From the NCBI GenBank assembly GCA_026129135.1, contig JAHCIQ010000002.1, forward strand, positions 620,001 through 684,000: a DNA stretch of 64,000 nucleotides, written 5' to 3'. The translations under genes and the position numbers were made by a program. This stretch comes from Cyanobacteria bacterium TGS_CYA1 (GTDB lineage Bacteria > Cyanobacteriota > Vampirovibrionia > Obscuribacterales > Obscuribacteraceae). A model generated the notes under the pieces. It was not told where the DNA came from and searched no databases. It saw only the letters and a list, made by a program, of their open reading frames with translations. Of this stretch, positions 53,018 through 61,696 are shown one piece after another (position 1 is the stretch's first letter; each line of letters opens with the position of its first letter).

Positions 53018-54805
53018 ATGATTCAAATCGCCGATTCAACTTTTATAGCCCACGACGCTCTCGCCTTGATACCACTTGGCGGGCAGAGCGAAATGGGTCA
53101 ATTGCTCTGGATAATGGTCTATGAAGGCGAAATTATACTGGTGGACGCAGGCGCAGCTTATCCAAATCATGATTTGCCTGGCGTCGATTTGCTCCTGCCG
53201 AATACCAATTTTCTAGAAGCCAATCAGGACCGAATTCGAGCCCTGGTTTTGACCAATGGGCACGAAGAACACTGCGGAGCAGTGACCTATCTATTGCGCC
53301 ACTTAAAAATCCCCAAAATAATGGCGCCAAAATTCGTCTGCCAGTTACTGAGCCAATCGATAGTAGGCAGCCCAAACCCCGAATTGAGCAAACAGACAAA
53401 ACACGACACTATAGACAATTTGCTCGATACTGTGGAAATTGGCACCACATATGAAGTCGGTCCATTCGAGCTCGAATGGATTGCAGTCAACAACGCCATT
53501 GCTGATTCGTGCGCCTTGAGCATACATACAAAAGAAGGCACTGTCATTTATACGTCAAGTTTTAAACTTGATCAAACACCAGTAGACGGAAAAGTCTTCG
53601 ACGTGAAACGTCTTTCGCAAATCGGAGACAAAGGCGTTCTTGCACTGATAAGTGATTCTGCAGGAGTTGAAAATACTGGCTACACTCCCTCAGAAAAAAC
53701 AGTAAAAGAACGACTGCTCAGAGAAGTGTCAGATGCAAAAGGCAGAGTATTTGTGGTTTTCCCTGGAACCAATACTCATCGTCTGCAAATACTTTTCGAT
53801 ATAGCCAAAGAAACTGGCAAAAAAATGCATTTGCTTGGAGCATCGCTTCTCAAAACAGCTCTTGCTGCGGTGGTCACAGGACATTTAAATTACGACCGAG
53901 CGGTGGAAGCAAGCCTGGAAGAAATGAATTCTATTGCTGACGACAAGCAAATTATAGTGGCAAGCGGAATCGAAGATGACCCGATGCACGTTCTGCACAC
54001 TCTAGCCTATGGCACCAGAACTGGTATCAGTATTAGAAAGGGCGATACCATTATTTATAGCGCCAATGTCATACCAGGCAAGTTGCGTCACTTCGCCTCA
54101 ATACTGGACCAGCTTTTGACCATCGGAGTGAAATGTATCCAGTCGGAAAACGGCAGTGTGCATGTTAGCAAACATGCAAGCGCTGAAGAATTGAAGTTGA
54201 TGTTGTCTTTAATCAAACCAAAATTCTTTCTGCCAGCTATTGGAGAAGGGCGCCACATCATGCATCATGCCCAGTTGGCAATAGACTGGGGGATGGATCA
54301 TGAGGACGTTTTTCCAATTGGAAATGGCGACGTTTTACAAATCAAATTAGAACAACCAAGTTTGATAGGCAGTGTAGATGCAGGTTCTGTCCTCTACAAC
54401 TGGCAACAAGGCGAAAGAGTTACTACGTCTTCTGTGCGAGAGCGTAAAAATTTGAGCTATGAAGGAGCGATGGTTGTTTCGCTGGTCCTGGACGAAACAT
54501 ATCAGCTCGTGCAAAAACCAAGCATTCAATGCCGGGCCGCAGGTTTTTTAAAATCAAACGACTGGATAACGATGCAGCACGATTTGAACGAAGTGATAGT
54601 AAAAGCGCTCGAAGCCGCATTCAACACCCAGAAAAAAGAAAAAGAGATAAACACCACCACCATAAAAACGGCGGTGCGAGAAGCTGTTGTTCGTCTTATC
54701 AAACAAAGACTGCAGACCAAGCCTTATATTCAAGTGATGGTGCACCAGTTGAATGAAGCAAAACTGAAATCAGACCCGCTTACCAACCGCCCTCAATGGA
54801 TATAG
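53018..54805 (+). CDS. Ribonuclease J-like protein with degenerate metal site
   Basis: A 595-residue protein with the full RNase J layout: metallo-beta-lactamase and beta-CASP domains to ~450, then the C-terminal domain (~485-580). The catalytic H-x-H-x-D-H is 'TNGHEEH' (Asn80, His82, Glu84, His85). The third-motif His is Asn159 ('AVNNAIADS'), the Asp of 'GDFK' is Ser181 ('TSSFK'), and the His of 'PVHGE' is Ile408 ('LPAIGEGRH'). 'HVSKHA' keeps the phosphate-site His residues. With four of the metal-ligand positions lost, two-metal nuclease activity is very unlikely. It may be an RNA-binding or assembly partner. A weak TAAACT box lies 7 bases before the ATG. Confidence 0.9.
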   Translation: MIQIADSTFIAHDALALIPLGGQSEMGQLLWIMVYEGEIILVDAGAAYPNHDLPGVDLLLPNTNFLEANQDRIRALVLTNGHEEHCGAVTYLLRHLKIPKIMAPKFVCQLLSQSIVGSPNPELSKQTKHDTIDNLLDTVEIGTTYEVGPFELEWIAVNNAIADSCALSIHTKEGTVIYTSSFKLDQTPVDGKVFDVKRLSQIGDKGVLALISDSAGVENTGYTPSEKTVKERLLREVSDAKGRVFVVFPGTNTHRLQILFDIAKETGKKMHLLGASLLKTALAAVVTGHLNYDRAVEASLEEMNSIADDKQIIVASGIEDDPMHVLHTLAYGTRTGISIRKGDTIIYSANVIPGKLRHFASILDQLLTIGVKCIQSENGSVHVSKHASAEELKLMLSLIKPKFFLPAIGEGRHIMHHAQLAIDWGMDHEDVFPIGNGDVLQIKLEQPSLIGSVDAGSVLYNWQQGERVTTSSVRERKNLSYEGAMVVSLVLDETYQLVQKPSIQCRAAGFLKSNDWITMQHDLNEVIVKALEAAFNTQKKEKEINTTTIKTAVREAVVRLIKQRLQTKPYIQVMVHQLNEAKLKSDPLTNRPQWI

Positions 54806-55637
54806 CGTTGCTTTCGGTCAAACGCACTTCGGTCGTTTTGTTCGCTTCTATAGTGACTGGCTGATACCAGTGAAAAGTCAGACCTGGCATTTTATGCTCA
54901 ACTTGTAACCACCATTTGCCGCCTGGGACCTTTTGGGCATAAGTCATAATAGATTTGGCAGAACCGCCAAGGCGCCGCATCTGAACTGGATTCAAGTTCT
55001 TTTGAAAAGCTTCGTTTTTGATCGATTTTTCATTTTCGATAAAGAAATCTTCGACCTGTCTAAAGGCTTCTACTCTGGTTTTTTCAAAAGCATCGACCAT
55101 TTCGCACTCGGCTTTGACCGGTTTAAAAGCTTCGCGCACGAAAGCATTCATACCAATCATAGATGTCGGTTCTTTTAAGCGTGCATTGCGTAAGGCTCTA
55201 CGATAAGCGAATTGCCAGCGCCAGCCCCCTTGTGGATAAGGATCCGATGCAGAAGTTCTGCTCTGATAACCTTCGATTTCAATTTTTTGTTTGAGTAACT
55301 TATCGTCACTTATAAGCGGTGCTGGATTATATCTCACTTTTGGAGGTCGGGGCGGCCATGGGTACATGGTTGCTGACCCGACAAAATTGTTCACCGTACT
55401 TGGAGCCAGTTGCGAAACGTGAATGGTGACTTTGACAAAGCCCGAGCCCAGCTTGTGTTGTTCGAGTACTTTGTGATGAGGCTCGGCAGCAGGGTCTTCT
55501 TCGTCCTCATACATCGTTACAGGCTTGTCTTTATCCTTGGCGTTCGTATTTTCTGCTGCGCAAAAGGCAGGCGTATAACACATGCTCAAAGCTAAAAGGA
55601 GACAAAGAAAATACTTTGAAATTATGCAAGACATCAA
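54780..55637 (-). CDS. Exported protein of unknown function
   Basis: A 285-residue protein with a signal peptide (1-27, 'YFLCLLLALSMCYTPAFCA'). The mature part begins with an acidic linker ('MYEDEEDPAAEP'), has a Pro-rich segment 'MYPWPPRPPKVRYNPAP', a helical middle, and a beta-rich end ('KWWLQVEHKMPGLTFHWYQP'). No family is recognised. It is coupled to the upstream HD-GYP gene by a 4-base ATGA overlap, so it may be the extracytoplasmic partner of that pathway. Its end overlaps the RNase J-like gene by 26 bases. Confidence 0.75.
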   Translation of the reverse strand: MMSCIISKYFLCLLLALSMCYTPAFCAAENTNAKDKDKPVTMYEDEEDPAAEPHHKVLEQHKLGSGFVKVTIHVSQLAPSTVNNFVGSATMYPWPPRPPKVRYNPAPLISDDKLLKQKIEIEGYQSRTSASDPYPQGGWRWQFAYRRALRNARLKEPTSMIGMNAFVREAFKPVKAECEMVDAFEKTRVEAFRQVEDFFIENEKSIKNEAFQKNLNPVQMRRLGGSAKSIMTYAQKVPGGKWWLQVEHKMPGLTFHWYQPVTIEANKTTEVRLTESNAISIEGGW

Positions 55638-57163
55638 TCGAGAGCCTTATAGTCTTGTGGAAGACCAAAATTGTATATCTGGTCGAACTTGTCTTTGAGC
55701 CCATCTTCACCACGACGAGCTTTTGAACCACCTGCAAGTTCAATCAGCCGATACATGCTTATATGCTTGAACTCTTCGAAGGTATGCTCGGTTTCTCTGT
55801 CACGCTCGGATTCCATCACGTTCAATACATCGTGACTTGGAAGACGCATGAAAGCTTCGACACATTTGGGATCGAAATGAGTTTCTCTGCCAGACTCGAG
55901 AATTTCATAGACTTTCTGAATGTCCATTCTGTTTCTGTAATGACGCTTGGAAGTAAGAGCATCAAAAACATCGGATACAGCAATAATCTTTGCCAGGAAG
56001 GGGATTTCGCCACCTTTCAAACCACGATAATAACCCGTGCCATCTACCTTTTCGTGGTGGCATGATGCAACGAACGGTACGTCTTTCAAACGGTTTGTAA
56101 AAGGAAGATTGGAAAGCAGCTCGAAGGTGAAACGAGCGTGTTTCTGCACCCAGGCATACTCTTCGGGCGTAAGTCGACCATCTTTCCACAAAACAGATTC
56201 GGGCACTCCGATTTTGCCGTAATCGTGCATCATGGCAGAATAGCGCAATACATCGGAATCGCTGCGCGACAAATTGAGCGAGTTGCCGATTAGCTGACTG
56301 TATTTGGTTACACGCACTGAGTGACCAGCTGTGAGCGGGTCGCGTTTATCGATTGTTTGTGCGAGCACTTCGAGCGTTCTGTCTACGAAAGTCTCTATTT
56401 CCTGATAAGCCTGAGCCTGTTCAATCAAGCCCGATGCAACGGCTGCAAGACCAGCCATCCAGTCTTCGTCTTCGCCACTGAAGGGACCGCTGATTTTGTT
56501 CAGAACTTGAAAGACACCAATAATGGTGCCGGACCTGTTTTTCATCGGCACGCAAAGAACGCTTCTTGTGCGATAACCGGTCAATTTGTCCACAGCCGGA
56601 TCGAATCGAGCATCTTCATAGGCGTCTGGAATATTGATTACTTGCGCAGATCTTACGCAGTTAGCTACAAGACTTGCGCCCGAAATCGGGATGCGAATAG
56701 TGTTATAACCAACCAACCCTTGAGCCACCTGGGTCCATAATTCGCCTTTGTCTGAGTCGACCACGAATACAGAACAGCGGTCAGCTCTCAGCATCGATTG
56801 GGTTTCGCGCGCAACTGTCTCGAGGAGCGATGTGAGCCTGCGCTCAGTAGCCATCGCCTTTACAACTCGATAAAGCCCGGACAGTGGTCTTAACCTGTCC
56901 AGTTCTTCTTGCATGCGAAATGACTTCATCTCACGCTCAATCAAATTAACTTCGCGCTTATTGAGCTCGTCTTCCCAGACCGAGAGCTTGGACTCTTTGG
57001 CCTTTTTGTTCGTGGTTGATTCGCTGTTTTCGGCTACGACTGTTTTGGAGCGTACTGTTTTTTCTTCCTTATCTCCTTTGAGATATCGGGTCTGGCTGGC
57101 CCCCTTGCTTTGCGCCTGGGAAGCAGTGCCGCTTTTCTTCTTGGAATTATCTGATTTAGCCAT
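55634..57163 (-). CDS. GAF plus HD-GYP-type phosphohydrolase
   Basis: A 509-residue cytoplasmic protein: basic disordered N-terminus (1-60), a coiled segment (~65-95), a GAF domain (~105-255, 'LLETVARETQSMLRADRCSV', 'YRTRSVLCVPMKNRSGTIIG'), and an HD-GYP domain (~265-440). The metal-binding His-Asp is in 'MMHDYGKIGVPESVL', and 'ASCHHEKVDGTGYY' holds the next His pair, but the GYP triplet reads GYY. HD-GYP enzymes degrade c-di-GMP; GAF domains bind small ligands. With metal ligands intact it may still be active. Confidence 0.9.
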   Translation of the reverse strand: MAKSDNSKKKSGTASQAQSKGASQTRYLKGDKEEKTVRSKTVVAENSESTTNKKAKESKLSVWEDELNKREVNLIEREMKSFRMQEELDRLRPLSGLYRVVKAMATERRLTSLLETVARETQSMLRADRCSVFVVDSDKGELWTQVAQGLVGYNTIRIPISGASLVANCVRSAQVINIPDAYEDARFDPAVDKLTGYRTRSVLCVPMKNRSGTIIGVFQVLNKISGPFSGEDEDWMAGLAAVASGLIEQAQAYQEIETFVDRTLEVLAQTIDKRDPLTAGHSVRVTKYSQLIGNSLNLSRSDSDVLRYSAMMHDYGKIGVPESVLWKDGRLTPEEYAWVQKHARFTFELLSNLPFTNRLKDVPFVASCHHEKVDGTGYYRGLKGGEIPFLAKIIAVSDVFDALTSKRHYRNRMDIQKVYEILESGRETHFDPKCVEAFMRLPSHDVLNVMESERDRETEHTFEEFKHISMYRLIELAGGSKARRGEDGLKDKFDQIYNFGLPQDYKALD

Positions 57164-57271
57164 TGGGGGCTGTGTTTACTCCGTCTGATTCAGCTGGTTC
57201 ATACATGATCTCAAAAATTACTCATATAAGCCACTAATTAAGCTAAATGATCATCTTAAAGCCGATTAAGC

Positions 57272-57277
57272 TAGAAT
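57272..57277 (+). promoter_or_regulatory. Candidate -10 box (TAGAAT) overlapping a start region
   Basis: TAGAAT at 57272-57277 overlaps the first possible ATG (57276) and lies 7 bases before the second in-frame ATG (57285). If it is a promoter, translation must begin at 57285 on a leaderless mRNA. There is no clear -35. Confidence 0.35.
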
Positions 57278-59387
57278 GCCTGCCATGGCTCACCCATCGT
57301 TTACTCTTCAGGATGCAAAAGGCGTAATAGTGGCACTTTGCCTCTTGCTCGCCATCATGACACCCTTGGGTTATTGGCTTGCAAGCTTTTTGCAGTCGCA
57401 AAAGTTTAATCAATCGAGCCTGGTCGAAAAGTTTCTACAAGCAACGACTTTTGCCTGTGCTTTCGGCCCAATTTTCATTTTTCTGCTCTGGCGAATCAAT
57501 TTTACCCTCCTTGCCTGTGCAGTCATTTTTTCCACCGTCTCTTTTTTATTCAGTTTCAAAAGTTTTTGCAAAAGCGATAACGAAGCAAAAAAAAGTGAAA
57601 GCAAGTTTTTGTACTTTGCTCTCATTGCCTGGGCATTGGTGGCGTTCTTCACTATCATAGATTTTCAATGGGGCGAAAATCTGTACATGTCGGTCGTCTG
57701 TTTCGACTATGAAAAACACGTATCTATAGTCCAAAGCATCATGGATGCAGGCGTTCCGCCTGTAAATCCGATGTTTTTCCCTGGTCATCCCCTCGGACTT
57801 TACTATTACTATTTCTGGTTCACTCTTCCGGCTCTTGCAGCTAAATGCTCATTTCACCAATCTTCTGCCTATGCAAGCACCATAGCCGGTACCATCTGGA
57901 CGGGTATTGCATTCATTGGTCTCTTCAAACACATTGCCGACTTATTTTTTTCGGGCAATGCAAAAATGGTCCAAACAAGCATTGTTTTGCTAATGGTAAG
58001 TGGACTTGATGTTTTACTGGTCGCGCCTATTAATATTTTTGCCAGACTGACGAATAAACCCCAGGTGCTCGACTCGGTCGAATGGTGGTCTTTAGACCAG
58101 GTTTCTGCCTTTGTCGAAATGCTTTTGTGGGTACCGCACCATTTGACCGGCTGCATAGCTGTTTTTATCGGGATATTTTTATTTCTCTCTGGCGTCGAAA
58201 ACAAAAAATGGCTCCATCTAATCGCAGCTTCCATTTGTTTTGCCTCTGCTGCTGGCTCTTCGGTTTATTTATTCATTGTTGGCACAGCCAGTCTTTGCGT
58301 TTATATGCTTCTGCTTTCAATCAGTAAAAAGGAAATTTCCGGTCTGCTTAAACTGGTATCAACACTTGGTATTTGCCTAGCCTTAGCCAGTCCATTTTTT
58401 TTCGATTTGCACAATATAAATGCTCAGAGCGACTCTAAAATAAGAATGGCCGTACGCAGTTCGGGCTTGATTCGTTTCGTCATTCATCCTGACCACAAAA
58501 ACTTTTCACACACTCAAAGCGACCAGATAGGGCTTGCTCAGCCAGATACGAGCAATTGGTCCGAGAATTTGCTTCTATTGCTTTTGAACTATCCTTTCGA
58601 ACTTGGCTTTTATTTTCTTGCTGCAATGCTCTACTGGTGGAAAAAACCAGTAGAGAAAAAAGACTGGCTCTTCTTGAGCATCTTTGGTGCAAGCCTCTTT
58701 ATAGCTACATTTTTCAGATCCACTATCCACAATAACGACCTTGGCTGGCGCGGTCTCATTCCGGCTCAAATTGTTCTACTTTTCTGGGCGGCAGATTATC
58801 TTACGACTGGAATCAATTTCAGAATAAAAAAACTCAGCTCGATAACTCTTACTCTTTTGCTTCTAATAGGCACGGCTACAAGCCTTTATGATCTTTATCT
58901 CTTGCGTTTCAGTCAGCTGTACTCAAACAGAGACCTGCAAGAAAATGACCCCAAAAAAAATTATGCCATTAGACTGGCATATCAAAATATCGTCTCTGTC
59001 TGTCCTCAAAAAGGCATTATCCAGGCTAATCCCATGCATGCACGTGATCCTTTCATGGGGCTATATTCTCAAAGACAAACTATTGCAAGCGACCAGGAGT
59101 ACGGTCCTTTGTTCGGAGTCGATTTGAATGCTTACCGGGATCAAGTGACTAAACTGATGCCATTATTCAATGGCGGTTTGAGCAGTCAAAGTGTTCGTGA
59201 CCTTTGTGACAATGAGAAAATATTTGCTCTGGTAATAAAATGGTCAGATCCGGTATTCAACGACAAATCAAGCTGGGTAAGCGAACTTACACCGTTTTAC
59301 CAGAATGAATTTGTCAAAGTATTTGTCTTCGACACAAATCACATATCATCTAGAAAACTTGATAGCTTCAGCAGTTCCATCGAGTGA
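57276..59387 (+). CDS. Multi-pass membrane protein, GT-C-like
   Basis: A 703-residue membrane protein with roughly 13-14 hydrophobic segments. An acidic residue pair after an early helix ('VVCFDYEKHVSIVQSIMDAG') and the aromatic signature 'FFPGHPLGLYYYYFW' recall GT-C glycosyltransferases and the DUF2298 family, which handle polyprenyl-linked sugars at the outer face of the membrane. A ~90-residue soluble C-terminus completes it. Family assignment is my inference. ATG 57285 may be the real start. Its last 42 bases overlap the end of the convergent membrane glycosyltransferase gene. Confidence 0.75.
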   Translation: MPAMAHPSFTLQDAKGVIVALCLLLAIMTPLGYWLASFLQSQKFNQSSLVEKFLQATTFACAFGPIFIFLLWRINFTLLACAVIFSTVSFLFSFKSFCKSDNEAKKSESKFLYFALIAWALVAFFTIIDFQWGENLYMSVVCFDYEKHVSIVQSIMDAGVPPVNPMFFPGHPLGLYYYYFWFTLPALAAKCSFHQSSAYASTIAGTIWTGIAFIGLFKHIADLFFSGNAKMVQTSIVLLMVSGLDVLLVAPINIFARLTNKPQVLDSVEWWSLDQVSAFVEMLLWVPHHLTGCIAVFIGIFLFLSGVENKKWLHLIAASICFASAAGSSVYLFIVGTASLCVYMLLLSISKKEISGLLKLVSTLGICLALASPFFFDLHNINAQSDSKIRMAVRSSGLIRFVIHPDHKNFSHTQSDQIGLAQPDTSNWSENLLLLLLNYPFELGFYFLAAMLYWWKKPVEKKDWLFLSIFGASLFIATFFRSTIHNNDLGWRGLIPAQIVLLFWAADYLTTGINFRIKKLSSITLTLLLLIGTATSLYDLYLLRFSQLYSNRDLQENDPKKNYAIRLAYQNIVSVCPQKGIIQANPMHARDPFMGLYSQRQTIASDQEYGPLFGVDLNAYRDQVTKLMPLFNGGLSSQSVRDLCDNEKIFALVIKWSDPVFNDKSSWVSELTPFYQNEFVKVFVFDTNHISSRKLDSFSSSIE

Positions 59388-60923
59388 ATTCAAGACTTTA
59401 GGACCAGCTATTTGTCTTGAATTTTTAGATAGCCAGCTTTTGATTTTTTCTTGCATATTCAATTGCAAAAGAGTGTAAGGGTCTTTATTTTTGTCTGCAC
59501 CCTGCTTCAGTTCAAGACCTATATACCAGACAGTTTTATTCTGATTGAACTGGTCTTTTATTGCACCAGTGATAATATCCAGATTTTGTGGTTCTTTCAA
59601 ACCGCTTGCTTGATTTTGCCAGTCCATTACTTTGTAAGGCTCTTTGAATGGAGCTGCAATGATTAGATTTCCAGGCGCTTTTCTCGTTACTTCAGGCACG
59701 AAAGAATTATATGCCACTACTATAGTATCGTTGGATTTCAGTTCACCTTTAACTTGTAGATTGGAAACAAGCGTTCCCACTGAAGCTTCGGGCATCTGGT
59801 GCAATATCTGAATCTGATTGAACCAGACCACTGAAAACAGAGCGAAGGGAAGCAAAGAAAAAACAAAATCATTTTTGATCCAGAAAAAAAGTTTGTCCAG
59901 AAGATTGCAAATCAAAGCATAAATAAATACTGTCAACGCAAGCAAATAGCGTTCCCGGTACGGAATATCACTTGTAGCAAACATCACCGCGGTGACAAAA
60001 ACAAAAAGACTAATCCAGGACAGACAATTTGCATATCCCTTTTTGTCACTCAAATTAAAATGGATAGAAGCATAAAACAAAAGAGCACTTAGTGCGACTA
60101 CCAGATAAAAAGGCAGATAGACCGACTTTGCACCGACTGTGTAAGAAATGAGATTGGTCGGCGCCACTACCAGAAACTGATACCACGGCAGGGCCTGATA
60201 CCAGGGATGAAGATCTTTATTTGCTTGACTCAAAACAACTAATAACCAGGGCAGAAAAAGAGCAGCACTCAAAGACGCGCATTTAATCCAGGTTTTGATT
60301 TGCTCAAAATCCCATTTCTTCAAAGTGAATTGAATCAAAACTACAAAAATTTGACTGAGACTAAATAAAACTCCCCATAAATGACTGTATGCATTGAGCG
60401 TATTAAAGATGACGAAGAGGGCGCATTTTAGCTTGCCAGGCTTGTCTTTGAACAAGCTGAAAAATGACCAGGTCGAAAGCATACTGAAAATGCAAGTCAG
60501 AGCATAAGGTCTTACCATATCGCCAAATCTAATCAAGACCGGGCTAAAAAGACACAAAAGGCAAGTCGCTACTGCGATTCGTCTTGCTCCAGAAAGATCG
60601 AGAATTACAAGATATGCCACACAAGGAATGAAACTGGATAGCGTAATACCAAGCAATTTAATAGTCTGGTCGCTTTGCCCGAGAACCAAAGTCCATATTT
60701 TCAACAATGCGTAAATGAGAGGCGGACTGCCTTCGTTCCAGATAAGCTTGAATGCAAGGTCGAGTGAATCGACCAAAGCAATATTGGCTGTAAAACTTTC
60801 GTCTGTAGACAAAGCAAATGATGGACAGGCGTAAATGCGGATGCCCAGAGCAATGCAAAAAAGCAGGCAGGCTACATAGAAGTCAGGTTTTGAAGCACTA
60901 TCGACAAATTCTGTCTTAGTCAT
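59346..60923 (-). CDS. GT-C/PMT-like membrane glycosyltransferase
   Basis: A 525-residue membrane protein with about 11-12 helices. 'ALSTDESFTANIALV' after the first helix carries the conserved Asp-Glu pair of the ArnT/PMT superfamily, and 'EGSPPLIYALLKIW' is the next typical loop. The C-terminal ~130 residues are soluble. Such enzymes move a sugar from a polyprenyl-phosphate donor to lipid, glycan or protein. The start overlaps lepB by 8 bases, so it is the last gene of a gcvPA-lepB-GT operon. Confidence 0.85.
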   Translation of the reverse strand: MTKTEFVDSASKPDFYVACLLFCIALGIRIYACPSFALSTDESFTANIALVDSLDLAFKLIWNEGSPPLIYALLKIWTLVLGQSDQTIKLLGITLSSFIPCVAYLVILDLSGARRIAVATCLLCLFSPVLIRFGDMVRPYALTCIFSMLSTWSFFSLFKDKPGKLKCALFVIFNTLNAYSHLWGVLFSLSQIFVVLIQFTLKKWDFEQIKTWIKCASLSAALFLPWLLVVLSQANKDLHPWYQALPWYQFLVVAPTNLISYTVGAKSVYLPFYLVVALSALLFYASIHFNLSDKKGYANCLSWISLFVFVTAVMFATSDIPYRERYLLALTVFIYALICNLLDKLFFWIKNDFVFSLLPFALFSVVWFNQIQILHQMPEASVGTLVSNLQVKGELKSNDTIVVAYNSFVPEVTRKAPGNLIIAAPFKEPYKVMDWQNQASGLKEPQNLDIITGAIKDQFNQNKTVWYIGLELKQGADKNKDPYTLLQLNMQEKIKSWLSKNSRQIAGPKVLNSLDGTAEAIKFSR

Positions 60924-61677
60924 TCTGCGGTGCAGAATAAGGGAATGGATTGAATCTTCTCCAAATCAAGACCCAGGCTCTTCCAATCACTCGCTTATCG
61001 TCGAGAAATCCCCAGACGTGTCCGTCTTCGCTGTTATTGCGATTGTCACCCATCATGAATAAATGACCTGCAGGTACGATAATCGGATCTGCCGCTTTGT
61101 CTTTATAAGGTTGAATATTTTCTCTATAGGTGTTGCTGCCACCAATGTCTCCAAGAGTATTCAAACTATAATCGGGTGCTTCCTTTATATAAGGTTCGTC
61201 GAGCAAAACGTTATTGACGTATACACCCTGGCCACTTACAACACGAATATGCTCACCAGGCAAGCCGATAACGCGCTTGATAAAAGCAGGCTCGTTGGGG
61301 AGGAACGGAAGACCAGTCAGTCTGCCAAGTATCGTGAGCGGGTCGTTGGATAAATCGCGTCCGCCCATTTCTATGGGTGGTGGATAGAAAACGAGGATGT
61401 CGCCGCGTTTTATAGGCTGTCCTAAATGCTTGGTTATTTTCTCCACAATCAAACGATCGTTGATTTGCAAAGTAGGCTCCATCGAAGCCGATGGAATATA
61501 GCGAGCCTCGCCCACTGCCCAGCGGATAACAATCAATAAAAATAGAGTTACGACCACTAACTCGACAATTTCTCTAACTATGCCTTTAGCAATAGAAATC
61601 TTGGTCGGTTTCTCTTCTTGCATCTTGGGTTGTTTTGGGGTTTCCACTTCAGGCTTGGACGAAGTGCCGGGTTCCAT
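60916..61677 (-). CDS. lepB: Signal peptidase I
   Basis: A 253-residue membrane peptidase that releases exported proteins from their signal peptides. A Lys/Pro-rich cytoplasmic start (1-28) is followed by one membrane helix (~35-52). The catalytic Ser65 lies in 'IPSASMEPTL' and Lys134 in 'FIKRVIGLPG'; 'MGDNRNNSEDGHVWGF' is the conserved C-terminal box. The single-helix layout is like cyanobacterial and Gram-positive enzymes. It is 19 bases behind gcvPA and overlaps the next gene by 8 bases. Confidence 0.95.
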   Translation of the reverse strand: MEPGTSSKPEVETPKQPKMQEEKPTKISIAKGIVREIVELVVVTLFLLIVIRWAVGEARYIPSASMEPTLQINDRLIVEKITKHLGQPIKRGDILVFYPPPIEMGGRDLSNDPLTILGRLTGLPFLPNEPAFIKRVIGLPGEHIRVVSGQGVYVNNVLLDEPYIKEAPDYSLNTLGDIGGSNTYRENIQPYKDKAADPIIVPAGHLFMMGDNRNNSEDGHVWGFLDDKRVIGRAWVLIWRRFNPFPYSAPQND

Positions 61678-61696
61678 AACGAAACGTCTCCATCTA

